Notes under the pieces: generated by a model
What the model was told of the DNA's origin: nothing
Databases searched by the model: none
What the model saw: only the letters and a program-made list of their open reading frames with translations
Source of the DNA: Blastococcus litoris
GTDB taxonomy: Bacteria > Actinomycetota > Actinomycetes > Mycobacteriales > Geodermatophilaceae
Assembly (NCBI RefSeq): GCF_003075095.1
Contig: NZ_QCZF01000002.1
Span: forward strand, 434,001-498,000
Direction of reading: 5' to 3'
DNA length: 64,000 nucleotides
Shown here: one piece after another, positions 9,417-17,707 of the stretch
Layout of the letters: each line of letters begins with the position of its first letter
How positions within the stretch are numbered: the first letter of the stretch is position 1
Made by a program: the position numbers and the translations under genes

Positions 9417-10490
9417 GTGCAGGACCGGGTCCGCATCGCCGTCGCCGGGGCGGGGCTCATCGGCGCCCGCCACATCGAGCGCATCGCCGCCGGGGCCGGC
9501 ACCGCCCTCGCGGGGATCGTCGACCCGGACCCCTCCGCGCAGCGCATCGCCGACCGGTTCGGTGTCCCGCTGTTCCCGGGGCTGGGCGAGCTGCTGGAGC
9601 GCACGCGGCCGGACGGCGTCGTCCTGGCCACGCCCAACCAGGCGCACGTCGACGGCGCTCTGGAGTGCCTGGCCGCCGGCGTCCCGGTGCTCGTCGAGAA
9701 GCCGCTGGCGGACACCGTCGAGGGGGCGGAGCGACTGGTCGCGGCGGCCGACGAGGCCGGCGTCCCCCTGCTCACCGGGCACCACCGCAACCACAGCGAC
9801 GTCATGGCGACGGCCCGGAGGATCCTGGCCGACGGCGTCCTCGGCTCGCTGGTGGCGGTGACCGGGACCGCGCTGTTCGCCAAGCCCCGCGACTACTTCG
9901 AGGTCGGCGACGCGTGGCGCCGACGGCCCGGCGGGGGACCGGTGCTGATCAACCTCGTCCACGACGTCAACAGCCTGCAGTCGCTCGCCGGTCCCGTCGT
10001 CCGGGTGCAGGCCGCCACGTCGAACGCCACCCGGGGCTTCCCGGTGGAGGACACGGCCGCCATGGTCCTCACCTTCGCGTCGGGTGCGCTCGGCACGTTC
10101 CTGCTCTCCGACGCCGCCGCCTCCGCGCGCTCCTGGGAGCAGACCGCCGGCGAGGACCCGGCGTACCCCCGGTCGCCCGACGAGGACTGCTACCACCTCG
10201 CGGGCACCGCCGGTTCCCTGTCGATCCCCACGATGCGGCTGACGACGTTCCGGGGTGAGCCCTCGTGGTGGACGCCGTTCGACTCCTCGGCCGTCGCCGT
10301 CGACCGCTCCGACCCGCTCGCGAACCAGGTCAGCCACTTCGCGGCCGTCATCCGCGGTGCGGCCGAGCCCGTCTGCAGCGGACGCGACGGGCTCCGGAGC
10401 CTGCGGGTGGTGGCGGCCGTGCTCGAGTCGGCGCGGTCGGGAGCGCCGGTCGACCTGGACCCCGATGCCGATGGAGGAGCTGCAGCATGA
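9417..10490 (+). CDS. Gfo/Idh/MocA-family oxidoreductase
   Basis: 357 residues with an N-terminal Rossmann motif RIAVAGAGLIGARHIERI, the signature GVPVLVEKPLADTVEGAERL (the EKP Lys around residue 98 is catalytic in the family) and a C-terminal alpha/beta substrate domain beginning LTGHHRNHSDVMATARRIL. The family uses NAD(P) to oxidise or reduce sugars, inositols and related cyclitols. The gene lies in a run of overlapping genes between a lactonase-like hydrolase and a sugar-isomerase-like protein, which suggests an oxidation step on a cyclitol or sugar acid. I considered LigC (a Gfo/Idh relative that oxidises the protocatechuate 4,5-cleavage product), but the position in the quiC region argues against it. 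Confidence 0.88.
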   Translation: MQDRVRIAVAGAGLIGARHIERIAAGAGTALAGIVDPDPSAQRIADRFGVPLFPGLGELLERTRPDGVVLATPNQAHVDGALECLAAGVPVLVEKPLADTVEGAERLVAAADEAGVPLLTGHHRNHSDVMATARRILADGVLGSLVAVTGTALFAKPRDYFEVGDAWRRRPGGGPVLINLVHDVNSLQSLAGPVVRVQAATSNATRGFPVEDTAAMVLTFASGALGTFLLSDAAASARSWEQTAGEDPAYPRSPDEDCYHLAGTAGSLSIPTMRLTTFRGEPSWWTPFDSSAVAVDRSDPLANQVSHFAAVIRGAAEPVCSGRDGLRSLRVVAAVLESARSGAPVDLDPDADGGAAA

Positions 10491-11287
10491 ACCGCCTGTC
10501 CGTCCACCAGTCCCTGGTCCACCCCCTCACGCCGCTGGAGATGATCGACGAGCTCGTCGCGTCGGGCTGGGACTCGATGGGCCTGCACGTGGCCGCCGTG
10601 CCGGAGACCGAGCCGTGGTGGTCGGGGGGAGCGGGCACCCAGCTGCTCGCCGCCACCATCGACCGGCTGCTCGAGAGCCGGGTGACGGTGCTCGACGTCG
10701 GGCGGGTGGTGCTCAGCGGCCACCTCGAGCGCGACGACGTCCACCGGGCGCACGGCAGGGTGCTGGACTTCGGCGCCCGCCTGGGCGCGGAGTTCGTCAC
10801 CGCGCGCTTCCCCGACCAGCCGGGGTCCGGGCCCGCGTCGGTCGGCCCGCGGGCCGCGGCCTTCGCCGAGCTGGCCGAGCTGGCCCGGCCCTTCCGGATC
10901 AGGCCGCTGCTGTCGGCCCTCCCGGTCGACCGGCCCGACCTGCTGGAGGAGGCCGTGACCGTGGTCGGCACGTCCGGCGGTGGGGTCGTGCTGGACGTGC
11001 CGGTGCTGGGGGTCGACGAGGAGACGGTGTCGGCCGCGGTGACCGACCTGTGGGAGCACCTCGGGTACGTGCGCGTCGACGCCCGCGCGCTCGAACGGGC
11101 GGGGGAGGAAGCGGCCGGCCAGCTCGCCGTGCTGCCGCCGCAGGTGCCGGTGGTCATCGGTGGGGACGACGGGCTGGGGCTGCTGGACCACGACCGGCGG
11201 GAGCGGCTCACCCGGCTCCGCGTCCTCGTGGACCGCATGCTGGAGCACCCGCGCGCCAGGGCCGCGCGCGAAGGGGCGCACGGCTAG
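10487..11287 (+). CDS. Sugar phosphate isomerase/epimerase-like TIM-barrel protein
   Basis: 266 residues starting MNRLSVHQSLVHPLTPLEMI, its ATG overlapping the preceding stop by four bases. Recognisable xylose-isomerase-like TIM-barrel features include a catalytic-barrel start at the N-terminus, GARLGAEFVTARFPDQ and a helical spacing typical of the AP-endonuclease-2 superfamily. The usual strongly conserved metal-binding Glu, His and Asp are not obvious in their standard contexts, so it may be divergent or have a different chemistry. It ends facing quiC, the 3-dehydroshikimate dehydratase gene, whose N-terminal half belongs to the same superfamily. Confidence 0.65.
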   Translation: MNRLSVHQSLVHPLTPLEMIDELVASGWDSMGLHVAAVPETEPWWSGGAGTQLLAATIDRLLESRVTVLDVGRVVLSGHLERDDVHRAHGRVLDFGARLGAEFVTARFPDQPGSGPASVGPRAAAFAELAELARPFRIRPLLSALPVDRPDLLEEAVTVVGTSGGGVVLDVPVLGVDEETVSAAVTDLWEHLGYVRVDARALERAGEEAAGQLAVLPPQVPVVIGGDDGLGLLDHDRRERLTRLRVLVDRMLEHPRARAAREGAHG

Positions 11288-11316
11288 GGCCTCGGCGGGG
11301 CCCGGCCCGCGGCGGG

Positions 11317-13224
11317 TCAGCCGGGCGGGGGCGCGGCCGAGGCGCGTGCCCTGCGGTGCGCGGCCATGCGGACCGGGACGTCGGCGGTCCCGTAGCCGTC
11401 GTGCCCGCCGACCCGCTGGACGACCTCGAAGAAGACGCGGTCGCCGAGCACCGTCGTGGCGAGGTGGAGGTAGGCGCCCGAGCCGTCCTCCTCGTACATC
11501 AGGCCGTGCTCGCGGATCGCAGCCCGCAGCTGCGGCCGGAGGTCGAACCTGGCCTCGAGGTCGTCGGCGTAGTTCGCCGGCAGCGGCAGGAGCGGCGCGC
11601 CGGCGGCCCGCAGCGCGCGCGCCGTCGCGACGATGTCGTCGGTCGCGAACGCGACGTACTGCGGGTCGGGCACACCCGGCGTCCAGGTGCCCCTGCGCAG
11701 CGCGGACACGCTGAGGGCCAACCGGATCCGCCGCTGCGGATCGGTGACCGAGCGCGTGCGGATCAGCCCGAAGGGCGCCGCCACCTCCGTCACCGCGTGC
11801 GGCTCCAGCCCGAGGACCGCCCGGTAGAACAGGCTCGCCTCGTCGAAGGCGTCGTAGGGCTGGGTGAGCCCGACGTGGTCGACCCCGGTGATACCGGCGT
11901 CCCCGGCGGGCTCCGCGCCCGTGGGCAGGAAGTCGGCCGGCCAGCCGCCGGGGCCGGTGCGGGTGAAGAAGACCTGGGTCCCGTCGGGTGCCGCGATCGC
12001 GGAGAGGTCGGCCTCGGCGGCTCCGCGCGTCCGGGGGAGGACCGGCGCGCGGACCGCCTCCGCCCTCGCCGCCGACCGGGCCGGGTCCTCGCTCTCCAGG
12101 CCCAGCGCCGCGACGGCGGCGACCCCGGCCCCTCCGGGACGGACGACGCTCGCGTTGAGCAGGACCCGGGCCGCTCCCTGCTCCCACAGCTGCACGGGCT
12201 TGGACCGGTGCTGGCCGGCGTGCCGGAAGCCGAGCCCGCGCAGCGCCGAGCCGACCTCGGGACCGGAGATGCCGTCGACCGCCAGCTCGACGAACGAGTG
12301 CCCGGAGAGGGTGGGCGCCGGCGGGGGCACGTGCAGCCCCGCTTCCGGCCAGCTCGTCGTCAGGGCCTCCTCGAGCCAGACGAGCGAGCGCATGGCGTCC
12401 ACGGCGGTGCGGACGGGGTCGGACTGCCGGAAGACGTCGTTGAACACCTCGAGCGACAGCGGCCCGGCGTACCCGGCCGCGAGGACGCAGCGCAGGAACC
12501 CGGGCAGGTCGAAGGCGCCCTGCCCCGGGAAGAGGCGGTGGTGGCGGCTCCACTGCAGCACGTCCATCTGCAACTGCGGGGCGTCGGCCAGCTGGAGGAA
12601 GAAGAGCTTCTCGGCGGGGATCGCCGCGAAGCCACGGGGGTCACCACCCCGGGAGAGCACGTGGAAGCTGTCGAGGCACAGGCCGACGGCGGGGGAGTCG
12701 GCCCGGAGCACGGCCTCCCACGCCGCGTCCCAGGTGGAGATGTGCCGGCCCCAGGCCAGGGCTTCGTAGGCCACCCGCACGCCGTGCTCACCGGCCCGTG
12801 CCCCGAGCTCGGCCAGCTGCTCGGCGAGCCGGTCGACGTCGGGTACCGCGTCCTCGGAGACCGAGGAGCACACGAGCACGGTGTCGACACCCAGCTCCTC
12901 CATCACCGCGAACTTGCGCTCGGCCCGGCGCAGGTTGCGGGCGAAGCGGTCCGGATCGGTGGAGTCGAGGTCGCGGAAGGGCTGGTACAGATCGAGGGAC
13001 AACCCGAGGTCGGCGCAGCGGGCCGCGGTCTCCGCCGGGGACCACGGGGAGGCGACCAGGTCGGGCTCGAACACCTCGATCCCGTCGAAGCCGGCGTGGG
13101 CGGCCGCCGAGAGCTTGTCCTCGAGGGTCCCGGAGAGGCAGACGGTGGCGATCCCCCGCCGGAGCCACCGCTGCTCGGCGGGCGCGCGACCCGTCGCGGC
13201 CGCGGAGGGTCTGGCGGCGGTCAT
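11317..13224 (-). CDS. quiC: 3-dehydroshikimate dehydratase, fused to a dioxygenase-like VOC domain
   Basis: 635 residues, matching the length of two-domain bacterial QuiC-type enzymes. The ATG is chosen for GGAGGCCCGTCC upstream. Residues about 25-290 form a sugar-isomerase-like TIM barrel (ATVCLSGTLEDKLSAAAHAG; GFDGIEVFEPDL; AYEALAWGRHI; VGLCLDSFHVLSRGGDPRG; KLFFLQLADAPQL; LSLEVFNDVF), containing the metal-site Glu, Asp, His and Glu. Residues about 300-635 resemble 4-hydroxyphenylpyruvate dioxygenase: FVELAVDGISGPEV, GVDHVGLTQPYDAF and a C-terminal VFFEVVQRVGGHDGYG with the metal Glu. The enzyme dehydrates 3-dehydroshikimate to protocatechuate; the role of the second domain is not settled. 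It links the shikimate/quinate-type genes to the pca operon. Confidence 0.92.
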   Translation of the reverse strand: MTAARPSAAATGRAPAEQRWLRRGIATVCLSGTLEDKLSAAAHAGFDGIEVFEPDLVASPWSPAETAARCADLGLSLDLYQPFRDLDSTDPDRFARNLRRAERKFAVMEELGVDTVLVCSSVSEDAVPDVDRLAEQLAELGARAGEHGVRVAYEALAWGRHISTWDAAWEAVLRADSPAVGLCLDSFHVLSRGGDPRGFAAIPAEKLFFLQLADAPQLQMDVLQWSRHHRLFPGQGAFDLPGFLRCVLAAGYAGPLSLEVFNDVFRQSDPVRTAVDAMRSLVWLEEALTTSWPEAGLHVPPPAPTLSGHSFVELAVDGISGPEVGSALRGLGFRHAGQHRSKPVQLWEQGAARVLLNASVVRPGGAGVAAVAALGLESEDPARSAARAEAVRAPVLPRTRGAAEADLSAIAAPDGTQVFFTRTGPGGWPADFLPTGAEPAGDAGITGVDHVGLTQPYDAFDEASLFYRAVLGLEPHAVTEVAAPFGLIRTRSVTDPQRRIRLALSVSALRRGTWTPGVPDPQYVAFATDDIVATARALRAAGAPLLPLPANYADDLEARFDLRPQLRAAIREHGLMYEEDGSGAYLHLATTVLGDRVFFEVVQRVGGHDGYGTADVPVRMAAHRRARASAAPPPG

Positions 13225-13243
13225 GGACGGGCCTCCGTTATGT

Positions 13244-13272
13244 ACCAGGTGGTGAGTTAGGTCGATCCGACC
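13244..13272. promoter_or_regulatory. Candidate operators between quiC and the TetR gene
   Basis: Two short palindromes lie in the divergent quiC/tetR gap: ACCA-GG-TGGT at 13244-13253 and GGTCG-ATC-CGACC at 13260-13272. TetR regulators commonly bind such symmetric sites next to their own gene. The first overlaps the expected quiC promoter region, 20 bp upstream of its start. Confidence 0.45.
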
Positions 13273-13370
13273 ACAGCGGCCGGTGCGGCGCCAGTGGCCT
13301 CGCCGACCGTTCCGGGGTGCGACGCGCCGCCCCCTACGCTCGGCTCCCGACCGCAGGAGGAGGGACAGCC

Positions 13371-14063
13371 GTGACACCGCAGCCGCCCGAGCCGGCCTCC
13401 GGGCGCCCCGCTCCGCCGGCGCGCCGCGGCTTCCCGGCGGGCGAACGCGTGCGGGACGCCGAGCGGACGCGGGCGGACATCCTGGCGGTGGCCACGCGGG
13501 AGTTCGCCGACCGCGGGTACGCCGGAGCGCGGATCAACGAGATCGCGGCCAAGACCAGCACGACCAAGCGGATGATCTACTACTACTTCGGCGGCAAGGA
13601 GCAGTTGTACGTCGCCGTCCTCGAGGCCGCCTACGCCCGCATCCGCGCCCGGGAGCAGCAGGTCGACGTCGAGCACCTCGACGCCGTCGCGGCCATCCGC
13701 GAGCTGGCGACGCTCACCTTCGACCACCACGAGTCGCACCCCGACTTCATCCGGCTGGTGATCATCGAGAACATCCACCGGGCCGAGCACCTCACCCGCT
13801 CGACCGTGCTCTCCGGGCTGGCCGACCCGGCGCTCGACGTCCTGGACCGGATCCTGGCCCGGGGCCGGGCGGCCGGTGTCTTCCGGGACGGCGTGGACGC
13901 GCTGGACGTCCACCAGGTGATCAGCGCGTACTGCGTGTTCCGGACGGCGAACCGGCACACGTTCGAGGCGGTCTTCGGGCGGGACATGCTCGACCCGGCG
14001 CGCCGCCGCGACCAGCGCGAGATGCTCGGGGACCTGGTGGTCTCCTTCCTCTCGGCCGGCTGA
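13371..14063 (+). CDS. TetR-family transcriptional regulator
   Basis: 230 residues from a GTG with AGGAGGAGGG upstream. The N-terminal DNA-binding domain reads RTRADILAVATREFADRGYAG, ARINEIAAKTSTTKRMIYYY and FGGKEQLYVAVLEAAYARIR; the C-terminal helical ligand domain begins around residue 90 and includes a conserved HPDFIRLVIIENIHRAEHL segment seen in TetR regulators of aromatic and cyclitol catabolism. Divergent from quiC, so likely its repressor, with dehydroshikimate, protocatechuate or a related acid as effector (inference). It is followed 72 bp later by a mannitol-dehydrogenase-type gene in the same direction. Confidence 0.9.
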   Translation: MTPQPPEPASGRPAPPARRGFPAGERVRDAERTRADILAVATREFADRGYAGARINEIAAKTSTTKRMIYYYFGGKEQLYVAVLEAAYARIRAREQQVDVEHLDAVAAIRELATLTFDHHESHPDFIRLVIIENIHRAEHLTRSTVLSGLADPALDVLDRILARGRAAGVFRDGVDALDVHQVISAYCVFRTANRHTFEAVFGRDMLDPARRRDQREMLGDLVVSFLSAG

Positions 14064-14135
14064 GCCGTGGCGATCCGCGGCGCCGACATCGGCGACCTGA
14101 CCACCGTTCGGCGCCGCAGCAGGCATGGTGTCCGA

Positions 14136-15599
14136 GTGACGCCTCTCGCCGCGCGCTCCCTGCGGTCGCTGAACGGACAGGTCGCGACGCCGTCCTACGA
14201 CCGGAGCCAGGTCCGGCCGGGCGTCGTCCACCTCGGGGTCGGCGGCTTCCACCGGTCCCACCAGGCGATGTACCTGGACCGGCTCATGTCGCGGGGGGAG
14301 GCCCTCGACTGGGGCATCTGCGGGGTGGGCGTGCTGCCGGCCGACCGAACGATGGCCGAGGTCATGGCCGAGCAGGACTGCCTCTACACCCTCGTGGTCC
14401 GGAACCCGGACGGCTCGGAGGACGCCAGGGTCATCGGCTCGATCGTCGAGTACCTGTTCGCGCCCGACGACCCCGAGGCCGTCGTCGCCCGGATGGCCGA
14501 CCCGGCGACCCGGGTCGTCTCGCTGACCGTCACCGAAGGGGGCTACAACGCCTCGGCGGTCACCGGCGAGTTCGACGGCTCGCACCCCGGCGTCGTGCAC
14601 GACCTGCAGCCGGGTGCGGCGCTGCGGACGTCGTTCGGGCTCGTGGTCGAGGCGCTGGTGCGGCGGCGCGAGCGGGGGATCGCCCCGTTCACCGTCGTCT
14701 CCTGCGACAACATCCCGCACAACGGCGACCTGGCCCGCAGCAGCTACGCCGCGTTCGCCGGGCTGCGGGACCCGGAGCTGGGGGAGTGGGTGCGTCGCGA
14801 GGTGCCCTTCCCGAACTCGATGGTCGACCGGATCACCCCGGCGACCACGGACGCCGACCGCGCCGACGTCGCCGAGCGATTCGGTGTCGAGGACCGGTGG
14901 CCCGTCGTCTGCGAGCCGTGGACGCAGTGGGTCCTGGAGGACACGTTCTCCTGCGGCCGGCCGCCCCTCGAGGACGCGGGGGTCCAGCTGGTCGACGACG
15001 TCGTCCCGTACGAGCTGATGAAGCTGCGGCTGCTCAACGCCGGCCACCAGGTGCTGGCCCAGACCGGCCGGCTCGCCGGGCTGCGGTACGTGCACGAGGC
15101 GTCGGGCGACGAGCTGTTCCGACGGCTGCTGCAGGGCTACCTCGACGAGGAGGCGACGCCGACGCTGGCGCCGGTCCCCGGCATCGACCTGGACGCGTAC
15201 AAGGCCGACCTGGTCGGCCGCTTCGCCAGCCCCGCGATCGCCGACACCCTCGACCGCATCTGCGCCGAGGCGTCCGACCGCATCCCGCAGTTCCTGCTGC
15301 CGGTGCTGCGCGCCAACCTCGCGTCGGGCGAGGAGATCAAGCGGTCGGTCGCGGTGCTGGCGGCCTGGGCCCGCTCGGCCGAGGGCGTGGACGACGACGG
15401 GCGGCCGGTCGAGCTGACCGACTCGCGGGCCGAGGCGCTGGCCGACCGGGCGCGCTCCAGCGACCCGCTGGCGTTCGTCGCCGACCGGGAGCTCTTCGGC
15501 GACCTGGTGGACGACGACCGGTTCACCACCGCCTACCGCGGGACGCTGGAGTCCCTGCGCACCCGCGGCGTCCGGGCGACCCTCGAACACCTCGCCTGA
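14136..15599 (+). CDS. Mannitol dehydrogenase family oxidoreductase
   Basis: 487 residues from the GTG that gives VTPLAARSLRSLNGQVATPSYDRSQ, which fits the usual family start; an earlier in-frame GTG at 14067 would add 23 unrelated residues. Landmarks are GVVHLGVGGFHRSHQAMYLD (NAD-binding Rossmann loop), VSCDNIPHNGDLARS, PNSMVDRITPATT and KLRLLNAGHQVLA, the long-chain mannitol dehydrogenase active-site Lys being in the last motif. It would oxidise or reduce a polyol or sugar acid with NAD(P). In this cluster a cyclitol, fructuronate or mannitol-like substrate is possible. It is followed by a strong convergent terminator. Confidence 0.87.
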   Translation: MTPLAARSLRSLNGQVATPSYDRSQVRPGVVHLGVGGFHRSHQAMYLDRLMSRGEALDWGICGVGVLPADRTMAEVMAEQDCLYTLVVRNPDGSEDARVIGSIVEYLFAPDDPEAVVARMADPATRVVSLTVTEGGYNASAVTGEFDGSHPGVVHDLQPGAALRTSFGLVVEALVRRRERGIAPFTVVSCDNIPHNGDLARSSYAAFAGLRDPELGEWVRREVPFPNSMVDRITPATTDADRADVAERFGVEDRWPVVCEPWTQWVLEDTFSCGRPPLEDAGVQLVDDVVPYELMKLRLLNAGHQVLAQTGRLAGLRYVHEASGDELFRRLLQGYLDEEATPTLAPVPGIDLDAYKADLVGRFASPAIADTLDRICAEASDRIPQFLLPVLRANLASGEEIKRSVAVLAAWARSAEGVDDDGRPVELTDSRAEALADRARSSDPLAFVADRELFGDLVDDDRFTTAYRGTLESLRTRGVRATLEHLA

Positions 15600-15631
15600 C
15601 GAGGGGCCTTTGTGGCCACTTCGGCCCCTCG
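15600..15631. terminator. Bidirectional terminator between the mannitol-dehydrogenase gene and pobA
   Basis: CGAGGGGCC at 15600-15608 and GGCCCCTCG at 15623-15631 form a perfect 9-bp stem with a 14-nt loop, exactly between two convergent genes. Confidence 0.75.
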
Positions 15632-15639
15632 ACTGAGCC

Positions 15640-16812
15640 TCAGAGGTCGAGGGGGAGGCCGGTGTAGTTCTCGGCGAGCTCGCGGGCCGCGGCCTCCGAC
15701 GAGCACACCCGCCGCAGCTGGGAGAGCTGCAGCTCGGCGTCGAAGTCGTCGCCGCTGCGGTGCAGCATCGAGGTCATGAACCAGGAGAAGTGGGTGCACC
15801 GCCAGACGCGGGCCAGCGCCCGGTCGGAGTAGCTGTCGACGAGGTCGGTCTGCTTCTCCTTGAGCAGCCGCACGATCGCCGGGGCCAGGAGGGTCACGTC
15901 GGCGACGGCGAGGTTGAGGCCCTTCGCGCCGGTCGGCGGCACGATGTGCGCGGCGTCGCCGGCGAGGAACAGCCGGCCGCGGCGCATCGGCGCGCTGACG
16001 AACGACCGCATCGGCAGGATCGACTTCTCCGTCACGGTCCCGGTGTTGAGCTCCCAGCCCTCGAGCGCGAACCGCGTGGCGAGGTTGTCCCAGATGCGGT
16101 CGTCGGACCAGTCCTCGATCTTCTCCGACGGGTCGACCTGCAGGTACAGCCGCGACACCTTCGGCGAGCGCATCGAGTAGAGCGCGAACCCGTCGGGGTG
16201 CCACGCGTAGATGAGCTCGTCGGTGGCCGGCGCGGCGTCGGCCAGGATCCCCAGCCAGGAGTAGGGGTAGGTCCGCTCCCAGGTGCGACCCGTCGTCCCC
16301 TCCTGGACGACGGCCCGCGAGGGCCCGTGGAAGCCGTCGGTGCCGGCGATCACGTCGCACTCCAGCACCTGCGGGTTGCCGTCGGCGTCGGTGAACCGGA
16401 TCCGCGGGGAGTCGGTGTCCACGTCCTCGGGCACGACGTCGGAGACCTCGAACAGCAGCGGCGGGCCGCCGTCCAGCTGCGTCCTGATGAGGTCCTTGGT
16501 GACCTCGGTCTGCCCGTAGACCCAGACGGTGCGCCCGCACAGCTCGGGGAAGTCGAGCTTGTGGCGGGTGCCGGGGTACTGCAGGTAGATGCCGCGGTGC
16601 TCGAGGCCCTCGCGCTGCAGCCGGTCGCCCACCCCGGCCTCGGTCAGGGTGTCGACCGTGTGCTGCTCGAGGATGCCGGCGCGGATGCGGGCCTCGACGT
16701 AGTCGCGGGAGCGGTTCTCCAGGACGACGTTGTCGATGCCCTGCAGCGTCAGCAGCCGGGAGAGGAGCAGGCCGGCCGGGCCGGCGCCGATGATGCCTAC
16801 CTGGGTGCGCAC
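15640..16812 (-). CDS. pobA: 4-hydroxybenzoate 3-monooxygenase
   Basis: 390 residues, the standard PobA length, from a GTG (VRTQVGIIGAGPAGLLLSRLL). The FAD-binding GxGxxG motif is at the N-terminus, the DG-type second flavin/NADPH motif is CDVIAGTDGFHGPSRAVV (around residue 155), and the GD motif is RGRLFLAGDAAHIVPPTGAKG. Substrate-site residues RSRDYVEARIRAGILEQHT also match PobA. The enzyme hydroxylates 4-hydroxybenzoate to protocatechuate. The open frame continues upstream through the IclR gene in another frame and is not used. It lies 50 bp downstream of a co-oriented IclR regulator and can be co-transcribed with it, but a palindrome at 16845-16856 suggests a promoter of its own. Confidence 0.96.
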   Translation of the reverse strand: MRTQVGIIGAGPAGLLLSRLLTLQGIDNVVLENRSRDYVEARIRAGILEQHTVDTLTEAGVGDRLQREGLEHRGIYLQYPGTRHKLDFPELCGRTVWVYGQTEVTKDLIRTQLDGGPPLLFEVSDVVPEDVDTDSPRIRFTDADGNPQVLECDVIAGTDGFHGPSRAVVQEGTTGRTWERTYPYSWLGILADAAPATDELIYAWHPDGFALYSMRSPKVSRLYLQVDPSEKIEDWSDDRIWDNLATRFALEGWELNTGTVTEKSILPMRSFVSAPMRRGRLFLAGDAAHIVPPTGAKGLNLAVADVTLLAPAIVRLLKEKQTDLVDSYSDRALARVWRCTHFSWFMTSMLHRSGDDFDAELQLSQLRRVCSSEAAARELAENYTGLPLDL

Positions 16813-16844
16813 GGGCCGAGTGTGACCGTCGCTACCTGCGCCTG

Positions 16845-16874
16845 GGAACCGGTTCCTCCCGCTCAGTGGAAGTC
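16845..16874. promoter_or_regulatory. Palindrome and 20-bp repeat upstream of pobA
   Basis: GGAACCGGTTCC, a perfect 12-bp palindrome at 16845-16856, lies 33 bp upstream of the pobA start. Overlapping it, 16855-16874 is a 20-bp element repeated with one mismatch at 17647-17666 in front of the IclR/pcaH promoters. The element overlaps the IclR stop codon. A shared operator for the IclR regulator is a reasonable guess, but a duplication scar around the IclR gene is also possible. Confidence 0.45.
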
Positions 16875-17639
16875 GCGGGTGCGGGCCAGCTCGCGGCCGA
16901 TGCCCCGCGCGGCCATCTCCAGCACGGGCACGAGCCGGGGGAGGTCGCGCCGGTGCGGCGGGACGACGATGCCGAGCGCGGCCACGACCAGCGGTCCGCC
17001 GCGCCGCTCCACCTGCACCGGGACGGCCAGCGACGCGGCGCCGGGGGACATCTCCTCCGAGGTGCGTGCGTACCGGCGGCGGCGGACCTCGGCCAGCTCG
17101 CGGCGCATGCGTCCGGGGTCGACCAGCGTGTGCCGGGTCTGCCGGCTGAGCGAGCGCAGCGCCTGCTCGACGACGTCCAGCGGGGCCGAGGCCAGCAGCA
17201 CCTTGCCCACGCCGGTCGCGTGCAGGGGGAGCCGGCTGCCCACCTGGCTGACGATCGGCACCGACTCGCGTCCGGAGATCCGCTCCACGTAGAGCGCCTG
17301 CAGGCCCTCCCGGACGGCGAGGTGCACCGTGTCCCGGATGGTGGTGTGCAGGTCCTGGAGGAACGGCGCGGCCACCTGCCGGAGCTCCAGCTGCACCGGT
17401 GCGAGCAGGCCGAGGTCCCACAGCTTGCGGCCGATCTCGTAGCGCCCGTCGCTGCGCCGGTGGAGCGCTCCCCATGCGGTCAGCTCGCCGAGCAGCCGGT
17501 GCGCGGTGGCCAGTGGCAGCGCGGAGCGCTGGGCGATCTCGGACAGCGACAGCCGCGGGGTCGTGGCGTCGAACGCGTCCAGGATCGCCAGGGCCCTGGA
17601 GGTGACGGAACGGCCGGGGGCGCTGCTTCGTCCGGCCAT
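16863..17639 (-). CDS. IclR-family regulator of pob/pca genes
   Basis: 258 residues. The ATG MAGRSSAPGRSVTSRALAIL is preferred, with GGGAGGGATT upstream. The N-terminal winged helix-turn-helix includes RLSLSEIAQRSALPLATAHR and the C-terminal IclR effector domain includes HATGVGKVLLASAPLDVVEQ. Divergent from pcaH and followed by pobA on its own strand, it matches the PobR/PcaR class that responds to 4-hydroxybenzoate, protocatechuate or beta-ketoadipate. Which of these is the effector cannot be told from sequence. Confidence 0.9.
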   Translation of the reverse strand: MAGRSSAPGRSVTSRALAILDAFDATTPRLSLSEIAQRSALPLATAHRLLGELTAWGALHRRSDGRYEIGRKLWDLGLLAPVQLELRQVAAPFLQDLHTTIRDTVHLAVREGLQALYVERISGRESVPIVSQVGSRLPLHATGVGKVLLASAPLDVVEQALRSLSRQTRHTLVDPGRMRRELAEVRRRRYARTSEEMSPGAASLAVPVQVERRGGPLVVAALGIVVPPHRRDLPRLVPVLEMAARGIGRELARTRDFH

Positions 17640-17646
17640 CGGAATC

Positions 17647-17701
17647 CCTCCCGCCCAGTGGAAGTCCGGGCTTGGAGAGCCTAACCCGGGGCCCGTACGG
17701 T
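17647..17701 (+). promoter_or_regulatory. pcaH promoter region with repeat element; likely leaderless transcript
   Basis: The element at 17647-17666 repeats the one upstream of pobA (19 of 20 bases). CCGGG at 17666-17670 and CCCGG at 17685-17689 form inverted arms. TTGGAG at 17672-17677 and TACGGT at 17696-17701 (18-bp spacing) look like a -35/-10 pair. The -10 ends 6 bp before the pcaH ATG, which has no Shine-Dalgarno sequence, so a leaderless mRNA is likely. Confidence 0.45.
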
Positions 17702-17707
17702 CCCGGC

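Noticed and set aside
9417-10490. Gfo/Idh/MocA gene as ligC (semialdehyde dehydrogenase of protocatechuate 4,5-cleavage)
   Set aside because: Same superfamily, but the sequence lacks LigC-like segments that I can recall and the gene lies in the TRAP/quiC group 29 kb from ligAB.
10255-13260. About 1000-codon plus-strand open frame across quiC
   Set aside because: It runs through the TIM-barrel gene in another frame and antisense to quiC, with low-complexity composition and no domains; quiC and its neighbour explain the region.
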